Positions 36,288 through 48,981 of a stretch of 64,000 nt of DNA are shown one piece after another. The stretch spans positions 103,744 to 167,743 of the forward strand of contig SJOL01008845.1 of the NCBI GenBank assembly GCA_004794785.1, written 5' to 3'. The stretch is from Opisthorchis felineus (lineage: Eukaryota; Platyhelminthes; Trematoda; Opisthorchiida; Opisthorchiidae). The translations under genes and the position numbers were made by a program. Position 1 is the first letter of the stretch. The number at the start of each line of letters is the position of its first letter. The notes beneath the pieces are model-generated. The model made no database searches. It saw nothing but the letters and a program-made list of their open reading frames with translations, and was not told the DNA's origin.

Positions 36288-36896
36288 GTAAGTTGACCGT
36301 ACGCGTTATCTATCGAACACTACCTCTGGCCATAATATGCTCTATTTCCATCGAGTTTCAATTCACAGTGCTTCTATTGGCCTCTCGAGGCAACAACGCC
36401 TTCGGACTTAAATAACACAGATCGTCGTTATGTCTCCTGCTTTCTGCGCAAACTTGATGAAACCTCAGTTGGCCCTGGGTCTTCCTAACACTTTTTGTAG
36501 GTGTCGCTTATTCTGGGGGCGAATGCACCAGATATTCAATCCTACCATATTTTTGTATTTCTGATGCAACACAGTGAACTTGTACAATGTTTGTCAGCCC
36601 TCCTCTGAGGCATTTTTGGAGCCAATAATTTTCTTTACACTCCAACTAAGTTCGAATAAGAACCACCGAAAAAAAGTGATATACCATGGAACATAGCACG
36701 GGAAACAGGGAATTCGATGAATACTTAGGTGGTGTATATTTCTTTGTCCCTATTGTGACTGTTTCATGTCCCAATGAACTGTTCTGTGTGGGTATCCTAG
36801 ACAGTCGACGAGAACCCACTTATTTAGCAGAATAGTTTATCATCCGTACGTATGGTGCCGACCTTTTGAAGTCCGCTCAAACTTTGAACAACGGCA

Positions 36897-37150
36897 TAGG
36901 ACATATTCCGTGTAGTTTTTCGTCTTTTGGATTGAAGTAGCCAGTTATGGGGCCAGATATATATCTTTTTGTACTGTTGGGGGAGTCATCATGGAGAATT
37001 TTAATGCAGCCCAAATTACCTGTCCGACTAAGACGGCTGTCGGGGTTACATACTTGTTTTACCCAACTATTTTACCGCGGCTGCATCCCCGAGCCGGTTT
37101 CATGGATTACTTTTCACGATGACGAGCCATTTTGTAGGTTTACTTTCTGG
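36897..37150 (-). repeat. Gypsy-associated repeat segment, copy 2
   Basis: Closely matches 18083-18345 over its length, with sparse substitutions and one or two base indels. It ends directly against the SINE starting at 37149. No gag, RT or RNase H sequence surrounds it here, so it is an isolated fragment in intron 7. Confidence 0.75.
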
Positions 37151-37342
37151 GGGTGAGATGGCTCAGTGGTTAGAGCGCGAATTTACTGACCGGATGGTCC
37201 GTGGTTCGAACCAGACCTCTGCCTCTCGACTTCCTCTGTCTAGGCTTGGGCAACCTGGCGGTATCCCAGCCCTCGTGCTTCCTTCTGGTGGCATGGCAGT
37301 GAGGCACCGAAAGGGTGCTACAGCTGAACGATTTTTTTTCTA
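37149..37342 (+). repeat. tRNA-derived SINE copy, well preserved
   Basis: GGGTGAGATGGCTCAGTGGT head, GGTTCGAACC B box, full body and TTTTTTTT tail. Almost identical to the copy at 22898, suggesting both come from a recently active subfamily. Confidence 0.92.
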
Positions 37343-38271
37343 ACAATGGCGAATCCTGTCCAGACTTGTTCAGACTTTCAACTTGTGATGGACAGATAAC
37401 CTAGTAGTCTAGTGATGAGGTTCTGAGTGTAGAAGGTTCCCAAACCAAATCCAAATCTTGCGTTGAGATTTCGCCCTGTCAGTGAAGCCAACCTATGCTG
37501 AAAGGCCCAGAAGCACTGTACAGCTGTTTCATCCTTGTTGGGAATAATCGGCAGCGCACACCTCACGAAATTCAGGGAGTTTCGAACCCGCGACGAAATA
37601 ACCTCACCCCACGATCTCGTCCAAATTATCTCATCCTGTGTAATGACTACGTGAACAGTGCATGGCTGGCTATGAACGGCGCATCACATGACGAGTTGCC
37701 CAGACGAAGCTGCTTTGACCCGTGATGAAGTTATTTTCACTGTGAAACTTCATCCATAAGTAGCATTAAAGAGAATAAACACCAAACCGTATTTTCTGGG
37801 CGTGCAACGCACACATGCGATGCTACTGATATTGCGCATGAATGTATGTTCATGTGTGCTCGTTTGTCTTAATTACAGATTCACACCATCCCTTATTCTC
37901 CAATCGGTTTTGCTCTCGCACCGGACAACCAGGCTTTCTCAAACCATGCAGGAATTACTCTTTCAGCCAGTTCATTTCGGCTCCCGTTAAGTGCATTACA
38001 GCTGTTTCTGTTCACTGCTGTGCATTCTACGGGCTACAAAGCAAATATTCCGCAAAATTAAGAGCATTAAGTTAAGTTTATTAGTTGTAGCGTGACCCAA
38101 CAGTTAGACGTCCATATGTTGCTTTTGCTTTTCCCCGATGTTTGTGCTTTAGTTCAGCTTGTGAATTTTCTCCAGGTAAATACATAAAGATGAAATGCCA
38201 AGTCGAATCGATTTGTTTTGCTGATGAATGCTCCCATTAACCTTGTAACCTGTTTTCCTGCTGCTACGCAG

Positions 38272-38436
38272 AACTACTGGCAAGAAGCTCAAACAGCCCA
38301 TATGGAGGTGTGTGTGGATGGCAAAGCGCTCACCGATCATCTTAGTGCACCCGTACCGACTGGCTCTCACACGTCACTCACGGCTGCGGTGGACTATTCC
38401 CAGGGTCGCAAGCACTGTACGGATCTGGTGCATGAA
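38272..38436 (+). CDS. trio: trio exon 8: spectrin repeat
   Basis: Codes residues 621-675. The acceptor is CTACGCAG, the donor GTGAGT, phase 0. HMEVCVDGKALTDHLSAPVP and SHTSLTAAVDYSQGRKHC match the family segment where DGK.L..KLQ.P and a short Ser-rich loop precede YSKAV. DLVHE joins exon 9 (IWDRLKLLERVY) with no gap against Trio. Confidence 0.92.
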
Positions 38437-38510
38437 GTGAGTCTTTCTGGCCTAACAAATGTTTTTTGATGGATTCTTGTCGGGTTCATTCCGAGACAGT
38501 TCGACGTTTT

Positions 38511-38693
38511 CAGATAGCTCAGTGGTTAGAGCGCGAATTTACTGAGCGGAAGGCCCGTGGTTCGAACCCGACCTCTGCATCCTGTCTAGGCTTGGGTAAC
38601 CTGGCAATATTCCAGCCCTCGTGCTTCCTTCGGGTGGCATGGCAGCTAGGCCCCGAAAGGCTGTTGCAGCTGAACGATTTCGATTATTTTTTT
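38511..38693 (+). repeat. tRNA-derived SINE copy
   Basis: AGATAGCTCAGTGGTTAGAG head, GGTTCGAACCCGACC B box, a small deletion after it, then the usual body and GCTGAACGATT tail. It lies in intron 8. Confidence 0.9.
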
Positions 38694-39120
38694 GGCGTTA
38701 TCACGTCGTGGTTTCTCTCTATATGGAGAATTGACGTGTACTATGCAATTGCTTGTTTCTCGTTCGGAATCAACAGTTGTTGGGTTTCAAAAATTCCTGT
38801 GAAAATTCGAACTCGCAGTCTTCCAGCGAAGTGTTTGAACGATGTCGTTGAAAACCGGGGGTGTGACAATCGGTGTGGTTAACATACACTCAGGCGATAA
38901 GTAGCACCACTCCTTCAATCATACAGTTCGCGCCACGTGCTTTAATGTCGGCTAACTCCTCGAATAACTTCTCATGCTCACGGGATGTTTTCCCAGGTTA
39001 ATTTTATTACCTCAGTACTGTCGAAGTTTGTGTCGTCGAAACCTGTGCCGCGAAAACCGAAGAGCGTTATACAGCCATTTCATCTTTTTTGGCATCTTGT
39101 CTGAATGATACTTAATTCGA

Positions 39121-39135
39121 CTCTCTCTCTCTCTC
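39121..39135 (+). repeat. (CT)n microsatellite within the exon 9 polypyrimidine tract
   Basis: Fifteen bases of CT repeat, 18 bases before the exon 9 acceptor. It may lengthen the splicing pyrimidine tract. Confidence 0.85.
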
Positions 39136-39153
39136 GTTATTCGTTCACTTTAG

Positions 39154-39369
39154 ATATGGGATAGGCTTAAACTGTTGGAACGCGTCTACAACGAACGCAG
39201 AACTCGTCTGAATTCTCGCCTCACTTTGCTTATGTTCAAGGAGGATGTCGGGCAAGTGTTGGCCTGGCTTACCGAGCACGGTGAACCATTTTTGCATCGA
39301 CAAACAGCTGTGGGTAAATCGATTCAGCGGGCCGAACAGCTCTATAATACCCATATGCAATTTGAACAA
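39154..39369 (+). CDS. trio: trio exon 9: spectrin repeat
   Basis: Codes residues 676-747. The acceptor follows a (CT)7 run and TTCACTTTAG; the donor is GTGGGT. ERRTRLNSRLTLLMFKEDVG, AWLTEHGEPFLHRQTAVGKS and RAEQLYNTHMQFEQ match the strongly conserved Trio repeat containing W.E.HGE.FL and GVGKS. Phase 0 at both ends. Confidence 0.95.
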
Positions 39370-40443
39370 GTGGGTTATTTTATTTTACTCCGGTCAGTTT
39401 TTTTGGGAGTATGAATCAGTTTCATAGAAGCGTTAAAAGTTTTTTAGTGCCTCGGCACAACTGCTGCTCTCAGTTCCACTTGGCGTTTGTTCGGAATGGG
39501 ATGTGATCACTGTGTATCCAGCTGTCAAGTCAACAAATAGCTAGCGGGGTGCGTAGTTGCAGGTCTCCTGTCATGATCGCGCATGTTACTTAGCCGGAGC
39601 GCTTCAGAATAGAGGCATGTCCGTCATCCATGCGCTATCATAAGAACTCAGTCTGTTAGTAGCCTACTACCTTGTTTCATATACGCGTATCATCTCAAAG
39701 CATTTCCCAGAAAGCCAAAGCATCTGAAACGGATTAGTCGGTGCTCAAGTGATGGAGGCCGGCAACCTCTGTTGTGCACATCCGAGAGCTGAGTTGGGAA
39801 CAGACTATTCCAACCTGACATTGGATTATCCAACGAAACCATGGACTCTGCTTCGAAGTGCTCAAGTACTGCACTGGTCTGCTCATAGCTCACGCTCAAT
39901 TGGAAAAGCCCTGGGTAATCGTGCTGCTGATAGGGTATTCCATATTGTTGCAAAGATGAACGAAATCACACTACGAAAACCTTCAGATTCCATCTATCAA
40001 ATGTATTTCCTGGTATCGTATGTTAGTTAGAAAGAATCAAGCTGGGTGCACTTGAAAACGATGTCTATTCTCGTTGCCTGCTCGCAGTCATCTTACGTGG
40101 ATTTGATATTCCGAAAAGATTTTTTGCACCATTATCAGAGATTTCTGTTTTTCACCTCAGCTCAAGATAGTTCGCTGGTTCATGGTGGATTCATGGTCTT
40201 AGTGATCTGCATGGAAGAACCGGAACGTTGAAGTCACCAGTTAGAGAAGGTCCTGGTATAATGCTTACATTATTGATGTTAACCAATTCGTGCTCACATG
40301 AACTAAAGTCATACTGGCTTCGTTCAAGTTCTGTTATCTCTAACGACCACGACCTAAGAGTATTCTAACCTTGTTCTTTAAAACCACTCATCCATACTGT
40401 TTGTCTGTTTTCCAACAATATGTTGATTCCTTCACGTTCACAG
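39370..40443. other. Intron 9
   Basis: 1.1 kb with nothing recognised. Confidence 0.5.
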
Positions 40444-40536
40444 GTTGCTGCAACTACCCTTCTCAATGCAGAGAAACTTATATCGGTCGCAGATGAATTG
40501 GCAGCGCAGGCCGACGACCCCGAAGAAGTGCTACAG
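40444..40536 (+). CDS. trio: trio exon 10: spectrin helix, 31 codons
   Basis: Codes residues 748-778, the shortest exon of the gene. VAATTLLNAEKLISVADELA then DDPEEVLQ corresponds to the family helix NADKLLEAAEQLA followed by CDPEEIYQ. The acceptor is GTTCACAG, the donor GTAACA, phase 0. The following intron of 8.0 kb holds the large RTE-like element. Confidence 0.92.
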
Positions 40537-41161
40537 GTAACAACATACTGGGACGTTCGATTCTTTATTACCTGACCCACGTTTACGGTTGCATCGCTTT
40601 TCGTCTTTCCTAATGGACGAAGCTGATGCACCTTGGCACATTCGGGACTTTGCCTAATAGGCTTTCATCATGGATGTTGTGCATTCTCCGATTGTGGTTT
40701 GTTTCCGCAAGAATGTTTAGTATGCTGACTAACACCTGGTAGACACATACACACACGCACGGTAGTTTTTGTCTTCGCGGATTTTCCTGTCTGACGGCGG
40801 CCAGGTGCACATGTCTGCAGTTAGCTTCAGTTCAGAGTTGTCGTTCCGTAGACAATGAAATTATTTGCTATGTAAGTAAGGAACCTACTGTTTACAGATC
40901 GCGATTTCCAGTGCCGCTTTTTCGCTCCTCAATGGGGAGAGAATCTTACTGTCCATAACCTTCCAACTGCTGTCTCCATATTTCCTCTGCTAATGCAGTT
41001 ACCGTTATCTTTAAAGAGCACCTAAAAGGGCTGACCGTAAGTGGTCTTTCTTGTGATGAAAACAACCAAAAAAATCTGAAAAATAATATCAACGCGACTC
41101 TTCCGGAAATTCCGCGTCATTGTCGCACGTTAGCTACAATTGGCTGTTCACTTAGAGCTTG

Positions 41162-41356
41162 GACCTGAGATAGCTCAATGGCTAAGGCGCCATCTTACGG
41201 ACCAGAAGGTCCGTGGTTCGAACCCAACCCCTACATCTCGACTGCTCTTGTCTAGGCTTGGGCAGCTTGGCAGTATCCCAACCCCCGTACCTCTTTCTGT
41301 TGGCATGGAAGATAGCCATTGAAAGGGTGCTGCTGCTGAACGATTTGATTTTTTTA
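41162..41356 (+). repeat. tRNA-derived SINE copy
   Basis: CCTGAGATAGCTCAATGGCT head, GGTCCGTGGTTCGAACCCAA B box, TCTAGGCTTGGGCAGCTTGG body and GCTGAACGATTTGATTTTTTT end. It lies in intron 10. Confidence 0.9.
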
Positions 41357-42034
41357 AATTTCCGCTTAGTGCTTTCCCAAATTTGACCATGAGAGCATCA
41401 CTGCTGTTTGCAACGACTTCGCAGGTTAGTACACACAGGGCCGACTAATCGTAAATATTTATTTACCTAGCCTCTCCTATGGCACGAATTATTCGTATTG
41501 TCTATTGGTCGCCTGAGCTGATGGACCAATTGATGCTCGTAAGAGGACTCTAGGACTTATTTGATTCCTTCATCGAGTGTTTGTAACAGGGACTTGAGAA
41601 AGTGGGTTCGCGTGGTTGTCAAGCTTGCACAGCTTCGTAGTTATGATTGTCTTAAACCGCAATCAGTTCCAAAATCCAGTGTCTCCCGTCCCTCTTGAGT
41701 GTCTCTCTTAGGATACTTACTCAGAGCGGTCTCTCAGATGGACTGTCTCTTCTTAGGGGAACCAATGAAAAACGATTTTGCCACTGCTAGTGGCATGCAA
41801 AATGTTCTATGCATCCCAAAATGCGTTTTCGTACAGATCGCAGTTTTTTAAATGAGTTACTCAGCGTAGTTATTGTGTCACCGACTTCGCCCTCAACTCT
41901 TGGCAGAAACTCCCAGATGTTTATTGAAAACCAGTCTCAAGAGAATGCTTACCAATGCTGTAAGTAAAAAATTGTATGCCCTTATGTGGTCGGGTCCCAA
42001 AGTCATTCTTAGTAATTAGGGGACTGGTCACGAA

Positions 42035-42055
42035 GTGTGTGTGTGTGTGTGTGTG
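42035..42055 (+). repeat. (GT)n microsatellite
   Basis: Twenty-one bases of uninterrupted GT in intron 10. Confidence 0.9.
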
Positions 42056-43096
42056 CGGCTGAGCCCTTCTTAATCTGACCATAACTTCACTGTGAACATC
42101 CATCAAAATTCCAAGTCTGAAAACTACCGGGCCATTCATTAGGATTCATGTTTGCTTAGACAAACAGTTTGAATAGTCCTGGATTCGCGGCTGGTTGAAC
42201 GAAGCCCGCCTTCGAATTGTATCTCTTCACAAGTCGTTTGGGATATTTCCCTCCGTTTCAGTCATAGGTTATTCTTGGGATGAATTCCCACAATTACGAC
42301 TACACGGCTTATCAAAATTATCTTGTCTAGTATGTTTTGGAAGCACTCCATGTAATCGAGCACCCATCCTGCTTGTTTTTCTCTGTCGTGTGTGTATGGC
42401 CTACTGGTTGCGAAACTTGTACGAATATCGAGCGCCTGGTTGCTCACGAACTTCATCGTGAAGTAGTTTTGGTGACGATGTTCACGGGTAACTAATCGAG
42501 TGGCTATGTGGTGATGCTAGTCAGCGCGCACAACATTTTTCGTCCCACTTTTTTCCCAGTCTCAGATACCACTGACTGCTTCGAATTCTTTAAACGAAGG
42601 CAAACATTTAGACAACACTTAAACCGAATAATGTCAAGCGCAGCTCCGAAGGAGCAGTGCATCCGGCACGTGTTTGTGTCTACATTTAGTGGTGGGTGCT
42701 CACTTCAGAAGGGGACAACATCTTTTCCCATTGATTCGAGCTTATCACAAACCTAAGCGTGTGAACACTTGTCAAGTGCAACAAGATGTCCAGTAAACCT
42801 GGATAATTTCGAAAGAATCACGATACCCAGCGAGAGGGGGAGTCAACCTAAATGTTCCTAGAAAAACGGTTTTTAGCCGTGTCAATGAGTCATCATCATC
42901 ATCATTATTATTATTATCAGCTGTAAGGAACCGCGTACTTGTCGTACAGTGGTTGTCGCTGCCACAGTTTCGTTCACCGATGAGTTGGGGAGGTGGGGTA
43001 GGTAGCTGTGCATTGGAGGTGGGAGCTGATTAATTGGTGCGTAAATACAGCACTCAGTGGACTGTTAAGTGGGGGGGGGTTGGGTTGGGAAGGGAG

Positions 43097-43492
43097 CTAT
43101 GCATTGAAGGCAATAGCTTGAATGCACGAGCGCGATTGGGCCATATGTGACAGTGGCCCGTCTCGGGGTCCCCATCCAGGAAGACGGCAATGACCAGCGC
43201 AGCTGAGTTTGCTGGTAATGGCTTTTATACTTCGCTGCCAAGTCATTGTTTGACCGCCTCTGGCTCGTTTCCACCCTTCACGTGGTTGTGCGAAAAAAAA
43301 AACCCTACGAGGAAGTCGGTTGACTGGCATACGGAGCACGTGGCCAAGCCAGCGCAACCTGTGGAGAGTGATCAGTTCATCTATCGTGGACGAGTTATTT
43401 CTTCCGGAGACTATTCTACGAACTTCAGTGTTACTGATCCGGTGTTCCCACCAGACTCGAGCAATGCTCCAAAGACATCGATGTTCAAACAC
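43097..43492 (-). pseudogene. RTE-like family B, C-terminal region
   Basis: The minus strand reads [40 protein letters not shown] and RARGGQTMTWQRSIKAITSK, the conserved C-terminal domain of RTE-like ORF2 proteins. It is separated from the RT frame by a stop near 43526. Confidence 0.85.
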
Positions 43493-43525
43493 TGAAAGTC
43501 ATTTGACGTCCTCGGCGCGCAGCGG

Positions 43526-44770
43526 CTAGGTTTCTGATCCATTTAGTAATATGGAGCGCACCGCAGCGTTGTTAACTCGGCCCTTGACAGTAAAGCTGAT
43601 GTCACGCCTACGCCACAGGTGACGCAGGTTCACAAAAGCTGCTCTGGCCTTCCCAATCCGGATGGAAATATCACCTTCAGCGAGACCACCGGGACTGATA
43701 CAGCTGCCCAGGTAGACAAACTTGTCTACTTCCTCAATTGGCCCATCCGCAAGCATGAAGCTAGGGTTCGAGCCCACCCAATCTTGCAGTAGCACTTTAC
43801 ACTTTGCCGGTGTGAAGCGTATGCCAAACCATAAGGCGGAATTATTTAGACTACTTAATATTGTTTGCATTACCACGGGGTCAGATCCATAAAAAGCTAT
43901 GTCGTCTGCGTACTCGATGTATGTGAGCTGATGCCCCGGGAGCACCTCGATACCACAGGCACTAGAGGCTGATAGTGAGTCTTCCATGATCGTATCAATG
44001 ACGAAGTTGAAGAGGAAAGGTGAAAGAGGACAGCCTTGTCTGACACCACTTGATGTGGTGAACTCAGGCGAGAGCTTCCCGTAGACCTTCACACGGCCGC
44101 GGGAGTCGGCGTACAGCGCCTTAAGGGGGGTCAAGAATTTATGGGGGACACCTTTGCTCCACAGACACTGCCATAGTGCCTGGCGGTCCACAGGGTCAAA
44201 GGCAGATTTCAGACCTAGGAACACAACCATTGTTGGTTGCTGGAAGCAGTGTCGGTGTTCCAGAATCTGTCGCAAGGTGAAGATGTGATCGATGCATCCT
44301 CTTGCAGGATGGAACCCAGCTTGGTTTCCACGGATCTGCCCTTCGCTGTGTTCAGTCAACCGTCGAAGGATAAGACCAGAGAGGACCTTCGATGCCACAG
44401 CTACCAGGCTGATGCCACGGTGATTTTCCTACAGCCTCCGCGTACCCGTTTTGAAGATAGGGATAACTGTCGACACGCCCCATTCTGCAGGCACTTTCTC
44501 TTCACTCCATAACGCACCAATTAGTTTTGTTAGATTGGTCATCAGGGATTCTCCGCCTTCTTTGGAGAGGGCTAGATAGAGACCGTCCGCTCCTGGTGCC
44601 TTGTCGCGTTTCAGTACTGATATTTCGTACTTTATTTCTTCTTCTGATGGACGATCAAGGTTTACATTCCATTCGCCCGTATGCATTATCTCCACAAGCT
44701 GTATTGCAGGAGTCCAGCTGAACTGTTCTTCGAAGTGTTCGGCCCATCTTTCCAGTCGACGTTTTCACTT
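43526..44770 (-). pseudogene. RTE-like family B, reverse transcriptase
   Basis: RT motifs are in order: KAPGADGLYLALSKEGGES, WGVSTVIPIFKTG, then after a frameshift near 44415 [57 protein letters not shown] and IEYADDIAFYG. In motif A the catalytic Asp expected after FL is Gly here, whereas the family A copy keeps FLDF. Even without the frameshift this RT would be inactive. Confidence 0.88.
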
Positions 44771-45284
44771 ATCGTTTCACTGACCATTGATTTTTTAGGG
44801 CCAGTCGATCGCATCAGTTGATATAGGGCACGGCTGTTTCCCGTAGCAAAAGCCTTATTCATCTCCCGAGCTTTCGATGTCCACCAGAGCTCTCGTTCTT
44901 TCCTTAGGCTCTTCACTATCTGACTTTTGAGGGATTTGCGTGCGCCGTCGTACTCGTTGCCTGCAGGTATCGATCTCCTGGCATCAATCATGGATAGCGA
45001 TCTCGCCGACATCCAGTGGTCTTTTGGTCGAATTGGAGAAGTCGGACCGACAGCACTGAACGCCGCTAACATTAGCTCCTTTCGCATTTTGCCACGCTTC
45101 ATCCACATGCTCACTGGCAACACAGTATTGGTTTACTGTGGGGAGTTGTTGTGCTAGCTCAGATCGATACTGTTGAGCTATGGTCGTTCTTCGGAGATAG
45201 TGGATTGGCATGCTTCTTGCTGACTTGCGGGGGCTTGAAGGGAAGCGGACTGTCAGACGTGCACGCACCATGGCGTGATCGGAA

Positions 45285-46060
45285 TCAAGTGGTGTGCCCC
45301 CAGAACGAACGGCAGTCTTGAATTGTACCTCTCCACCGGTGGCTGATGGCCACGTGATCCAACTGGGTCCACGGTTGATTTGCGAATGGTGGCCGCCAGG
45401 TTACGCGATACGAACGTTTATGTTGAATGTTCTTACTTGCCAGAAACAGTTCATGATTAGCACACAACTGAAGTTGATCTCCGTTGTCTGTGCTGCGAGC
45501 ATCGACTCCGAGTCGACCGGCCAAATGTGATTCCAAGGAGCTAAGACGACCTACTTGAGCATTCATATCGCCTGCAAGAATCACACTGTCAGTGGTTCTT
45601 GCTTGACAGATGAGCTCGGATAACTCGCGATAGAAATTATCCTTCTCAGCGTCATAACTGCAGTCTGTTGGGGCATAAGCCGACACTATAGACAGGCACC
45701 GTTTTTTACGCCGAGAGCATTGAGCTTGATTGAGCTGGATAACCGAACGACGCAAAGTCGACTGTTCACTGGGATCCAATCCAACAAAGCGAATTCAGCT
45801 CAGGGGCTGAGTGCAACTCCCATGCCATATATTCCACGAGTCATCGCTTCTGGGTCACCGGATACATAGAGGGAGAAATGTGAAAGAGCTGAGTTCATCC
45901 TTGGCGTTCTGAGATGCATAACCACGCTTGCGTCTTGTATACGTGTTTCGGAGACACAGCATACATCAATTTTAAGGGAATATAGGGTTTCGGCAAGCAT
46001 TGCCTGTTTGCCAATTTGACATAGACTACGGACGTTAAAAGCTCCTATATAGAAAGAATC
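45285..46060 (-). pseudogene. RTE-like family B, endonuclease domain
   Basis: The minus strand reads GAFNVRSLCQIGKQAMLAET, IDVCCVSETRIQDA (with the catalytic Glu), LSIVSAYAPTDCSYDAE, VILAGDMNAQVGRLSS (the GD.N motif) and QLDHVAISHRWRGTI (the C-terminal D-H). All the catalytic motifs of an APE-type endonuclease can be found, but frames change near 45790. Confidence 0.87.
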
Positions 46061-46900
46061 TCATGGATTTAGAAAGGTGTTATTTTGTTTATTGTTGATA
46101 GGCAGCGAGGAGCATAAGGCCTTTCGGTCAGATAGCTGACAGTCAAATGACCCAGCGACGTTTGCTTGTATGGTGGGAAGAGGTTGCGGAGGGACATCGG
46201 TGGACACCGAACTGCACGGGCAAATGATACTTCCCGATTGCCCAGGCCGAGGAAGGTGGTTTGGTTGAGGTACCCTACCTTGAGCTCTTGGCTCAAAAGT
46301 CTGACCCACGAGGCAGCGAACAATAGGGTTTTCTTTCGGGACCCTGCCCGGAGCCGATGACTTAATAGTCTGACCTGCTCGGCTGCAGGGGGTTGGTCTA
46401 ACCCGAGGGCGCAGAGTATAAGGCATTATTGCCTCATTCCCGATGCGGCTGCGCACAGCAGGTGCCTTTTGAGCAGCACCGGACTTAAAAGTATTTCGAC
46501 CGTATTGAACAGCGCGCCGGCGGTCACGGTCAACCGTGGGGTGATCGGAGTGTGCGGTTTTTAGGGCCGGCCTTTTCTAGCCCGTCATTCATCGGGGGAA
46601 GGCAGCGTCACTGCTTCCATAAATATGGACATGCTGGTTGCCTAGGGGAAACATCTCATTGCCTTCACACTCCTATCGCAGAGAACCGTACGACTTTACC
46701 CTCATACCGCCTCGTAGCACGATTACTCGCAGTACCGGGTCTCGATGCTCTTGGTGTGACTGCTCCCCTTTGGCCTTGCTGGCATGGTTGCACCTTGTGG
46801 AACGAAGTTCCAGCCAGTGTAGCCCGCTGAATCATTGCAGCACTCAAGCCCGACCACCACGTCAAGGTGGCAGCTTTAGGTCGGTTTGTCAATGAGTAGA
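46061..46900 (-). mobile_element. 5' region of the RTE-like family B element
   Basis: The minus frame 46061-46456 is open and ends in a TGA immediately before the endonuclease start; a second open stretch lies at 46665-46892. Part of this region recurs at 20150-20480. I do not recognise a domain; it may be 5' UTR or an ORF2 leader. The outer boundary near 46900 is approximate. Confidence 0.55.
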
Positions 46901-48571
46901 CTTCCCAGGGTCCCAGAATTCAACGGAAGTTCCAGAAATGGTCTTAAGGATAAGGTTTCAGAATGATCCGCACTTACCTCAGATGCGCGTTAGTCCCTTC
47001 AGAATAGTATCAATGCACCACTAGCCGGTTCCGTGTTTGCTGTGTTCTCTAGTCCTACCAATATACAAGCTCTAACCTGTCGCAATGCCATTTCCCCATT
47101 TGGACATATTTTGCTCGAGCTCCGCAGCTCCATAGTTCCCTTACCGATTAATCGCGTTAGATTAAATTGTTTTATCCAATGTTCAAATTTACCTATGAGC
47201 CAGTCTGCTCACATATTGTTACCGTTCGTTATCCAACTGGTGACATTTTACCACCGACCAATATCACGTTGTACTCATCTTGACTCCGTAATAGAAAAAA
47301 TCAGTGAATTTCAGCACTAGGATCTCCCTACTTAGCTTGGCATGAAGCGCGGATAGCTGGCCTATTTCGTTGGATCATTTCCAGTAGAACTTGTTCAATC
47401 TATGGCGGATAGGGTAGGTGAGGCTCCCAGGCGTATTACAGTTAATTTTCTCCATGGGGTGAGGAAGTGTTCCCAGTTTCTATACTTTACATGCAGTTCT
47501 TAATGAGGTATCTTCGAGGTTGTTTTGGTCGTTACGGTAAACCTCGAAACAGCTACATGTTCTCGGTAGATTGACGTGAACTGATCATTGTTTTGATGCT
47601 TTGAACAGTTGGCAATGTTAGTTTATGGACAGACATCCTCTTCGGAACCGTGCACTCATTCCCGTTCAGCTCTGACTTGTTTTGGGAGGGGAAGCCTTTC
47701 CGACCTTCACTGCGGTTTTGATCACACGCGCATTCACATAACTCACAGGCGAATTTGTTTCTTTTCGGACAACACACGCTATGTGGTTTTCGACTTGCAC
47801 ATGCTCGCATTGGAGTTTGGCTAAGCTTACGAGTTTAGCGTGCCGAATCTGGGCACCCCCATTTTTGACACGCTCACATGCACACCGAACTGATGGCTGT
47901 CTTCATGGGTGGTCGCCTAACTGCATGAGCGTTAGGTGGATGTGCGCGTACTGATTGATTCATTCTAAGCACATGTTACGCGGTGATCTAGCGGACCTAA
48001 GGCGCCGGCACTCACACTATTAACACAAATTCAGATTGTTCACTTGATACAGAACACGTAGTGACGCCCTTAATTGAGTGTTTCACAATGCGATTCATGA
48101 TATCAGTTGGCATCTTTGTTTTAGTCAAGTAGTAGTGACGTTATGGGTGGATTCTCACATCCATTGATCAGATGTTCTGCGTCGTTTTGATCTGTTTCCC
48201 ACTCTTCTGATGGAAACCCTTTGCTTTTCCAGTGGACCGAATTCGTTATCATAATTACTTAACTGTGCCTTGCTAGTTATGTTACTTTAGATTTTTCGTT
48301 AGAGCGCCATTGGTGTCGGCTCTATGCACTAGTGTCATCTCCGGTAAGAACCAATGAGTCCCCAAGGTATCAGTTCCTTCATTTTGTCTCTATTGACTAG
48401 CCGAGAAGGGTACTGCTCTCCCTTGCTGAATTATGAGTCGCTTTTTCAGCCCACATCACGAAAACGCATGAGGACAAAACACAACTGGCTTGGTGATATC
48501 GCTGATCATCGGGAGTGATTTTGGCTTGTTTTTTTAATCTACTCTAATTCTCATTCTGTCGGTCATTTCAG

Positions 48572-48892
48572 CGAGCTAACGAACTGTTGACCCGCATTTC
48601 GGCTTTCACCCAAGCCGTTGAGGCCAGACGCGAAACGGTAGATCTTGGCTGTGGCTTTTACAACCACACAAAAGAAGTGATTGCCTGGCTCCACGCGGTC
48701 AAAGAATCTCACAATACTGGAGAACATTTACCGGCAACCATTGAAGGTATGGAAGACGAACTGACCAATTTTCATCGAGACCGCTCTGCGATTGAAGAGG
48801 GCGCGGACCGTGTTGCCACAGAAGGCGAGACGTTGATTAGTCGTCTGAAGGATACAGAAGAAGTGACCCACATTCGCTCTGTTCTTGCACAA
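48572..48892 (+). CDS. trio: trio exon 11: spectrin repeat
   Basis: Codes residues 779-885. The acceptor is GTCATTTCAG, the donor GTAGGT, phase 0. RANELLTRISAFTQAVEARR, GFYNHTKEVIAWLHAVKE and ETLISRLKDTEEVTHIRSVL match Trio, where a single-Trp helix precedes a G..LI..L and HIE.VL motif. It opens a cluster of four closely spaced exons. Confidence 0.95.
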
Positions 48893-48981
48893 GTAGGTAT
48901 ATTCACCATTGTTTCGTGTTCATCTGAACCACACATCGAGCTAGCTTGGTCATTTGTCATTCTCCAACTTGTTGTTTCTAG

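Larger units (their letters stand above)
36288..38271. other. Intron 7
   Basis: 2.0 kb holding the second Gypsy-associated segment and an adjoining SINE; the rest is unrecognised. Confidence 0.5.
38437..39153. other. Intron 8
   Basis: 717 nt, of which a SINE takes about 180; a CT run precedes the acceptor. Confidence 0.55.
42887..46900 (-). mobile_element. RTE-like non-LTR retrotransposon, family B, nearly full length but broken
   Basis: On the minus strand the order is 5' region (46061-46900), endonuclease (45285-46060), connector, RT (43526-44770) and C-terminus (43097-43492), followed by an untranslated end and a (CAT)n/(ATT)n run at 42891-42919 as seen on the + strand. A short simple-repeat 3' tail is typical of RTE elements. 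Frames are interrupted by several frameshifts and stops. It fills half of trio intron 10, antisense to the gene. Confidence 0.85.
40537..48571. other. Intron 10
   Basis: 8.0 kb, half of it the antisense RTE-like family B element, with one SINE at 41162. The stretches 41357-42886 and 46901-48571 show nothing recognised beyond a GT microsatellite. Confidence 0.55.
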
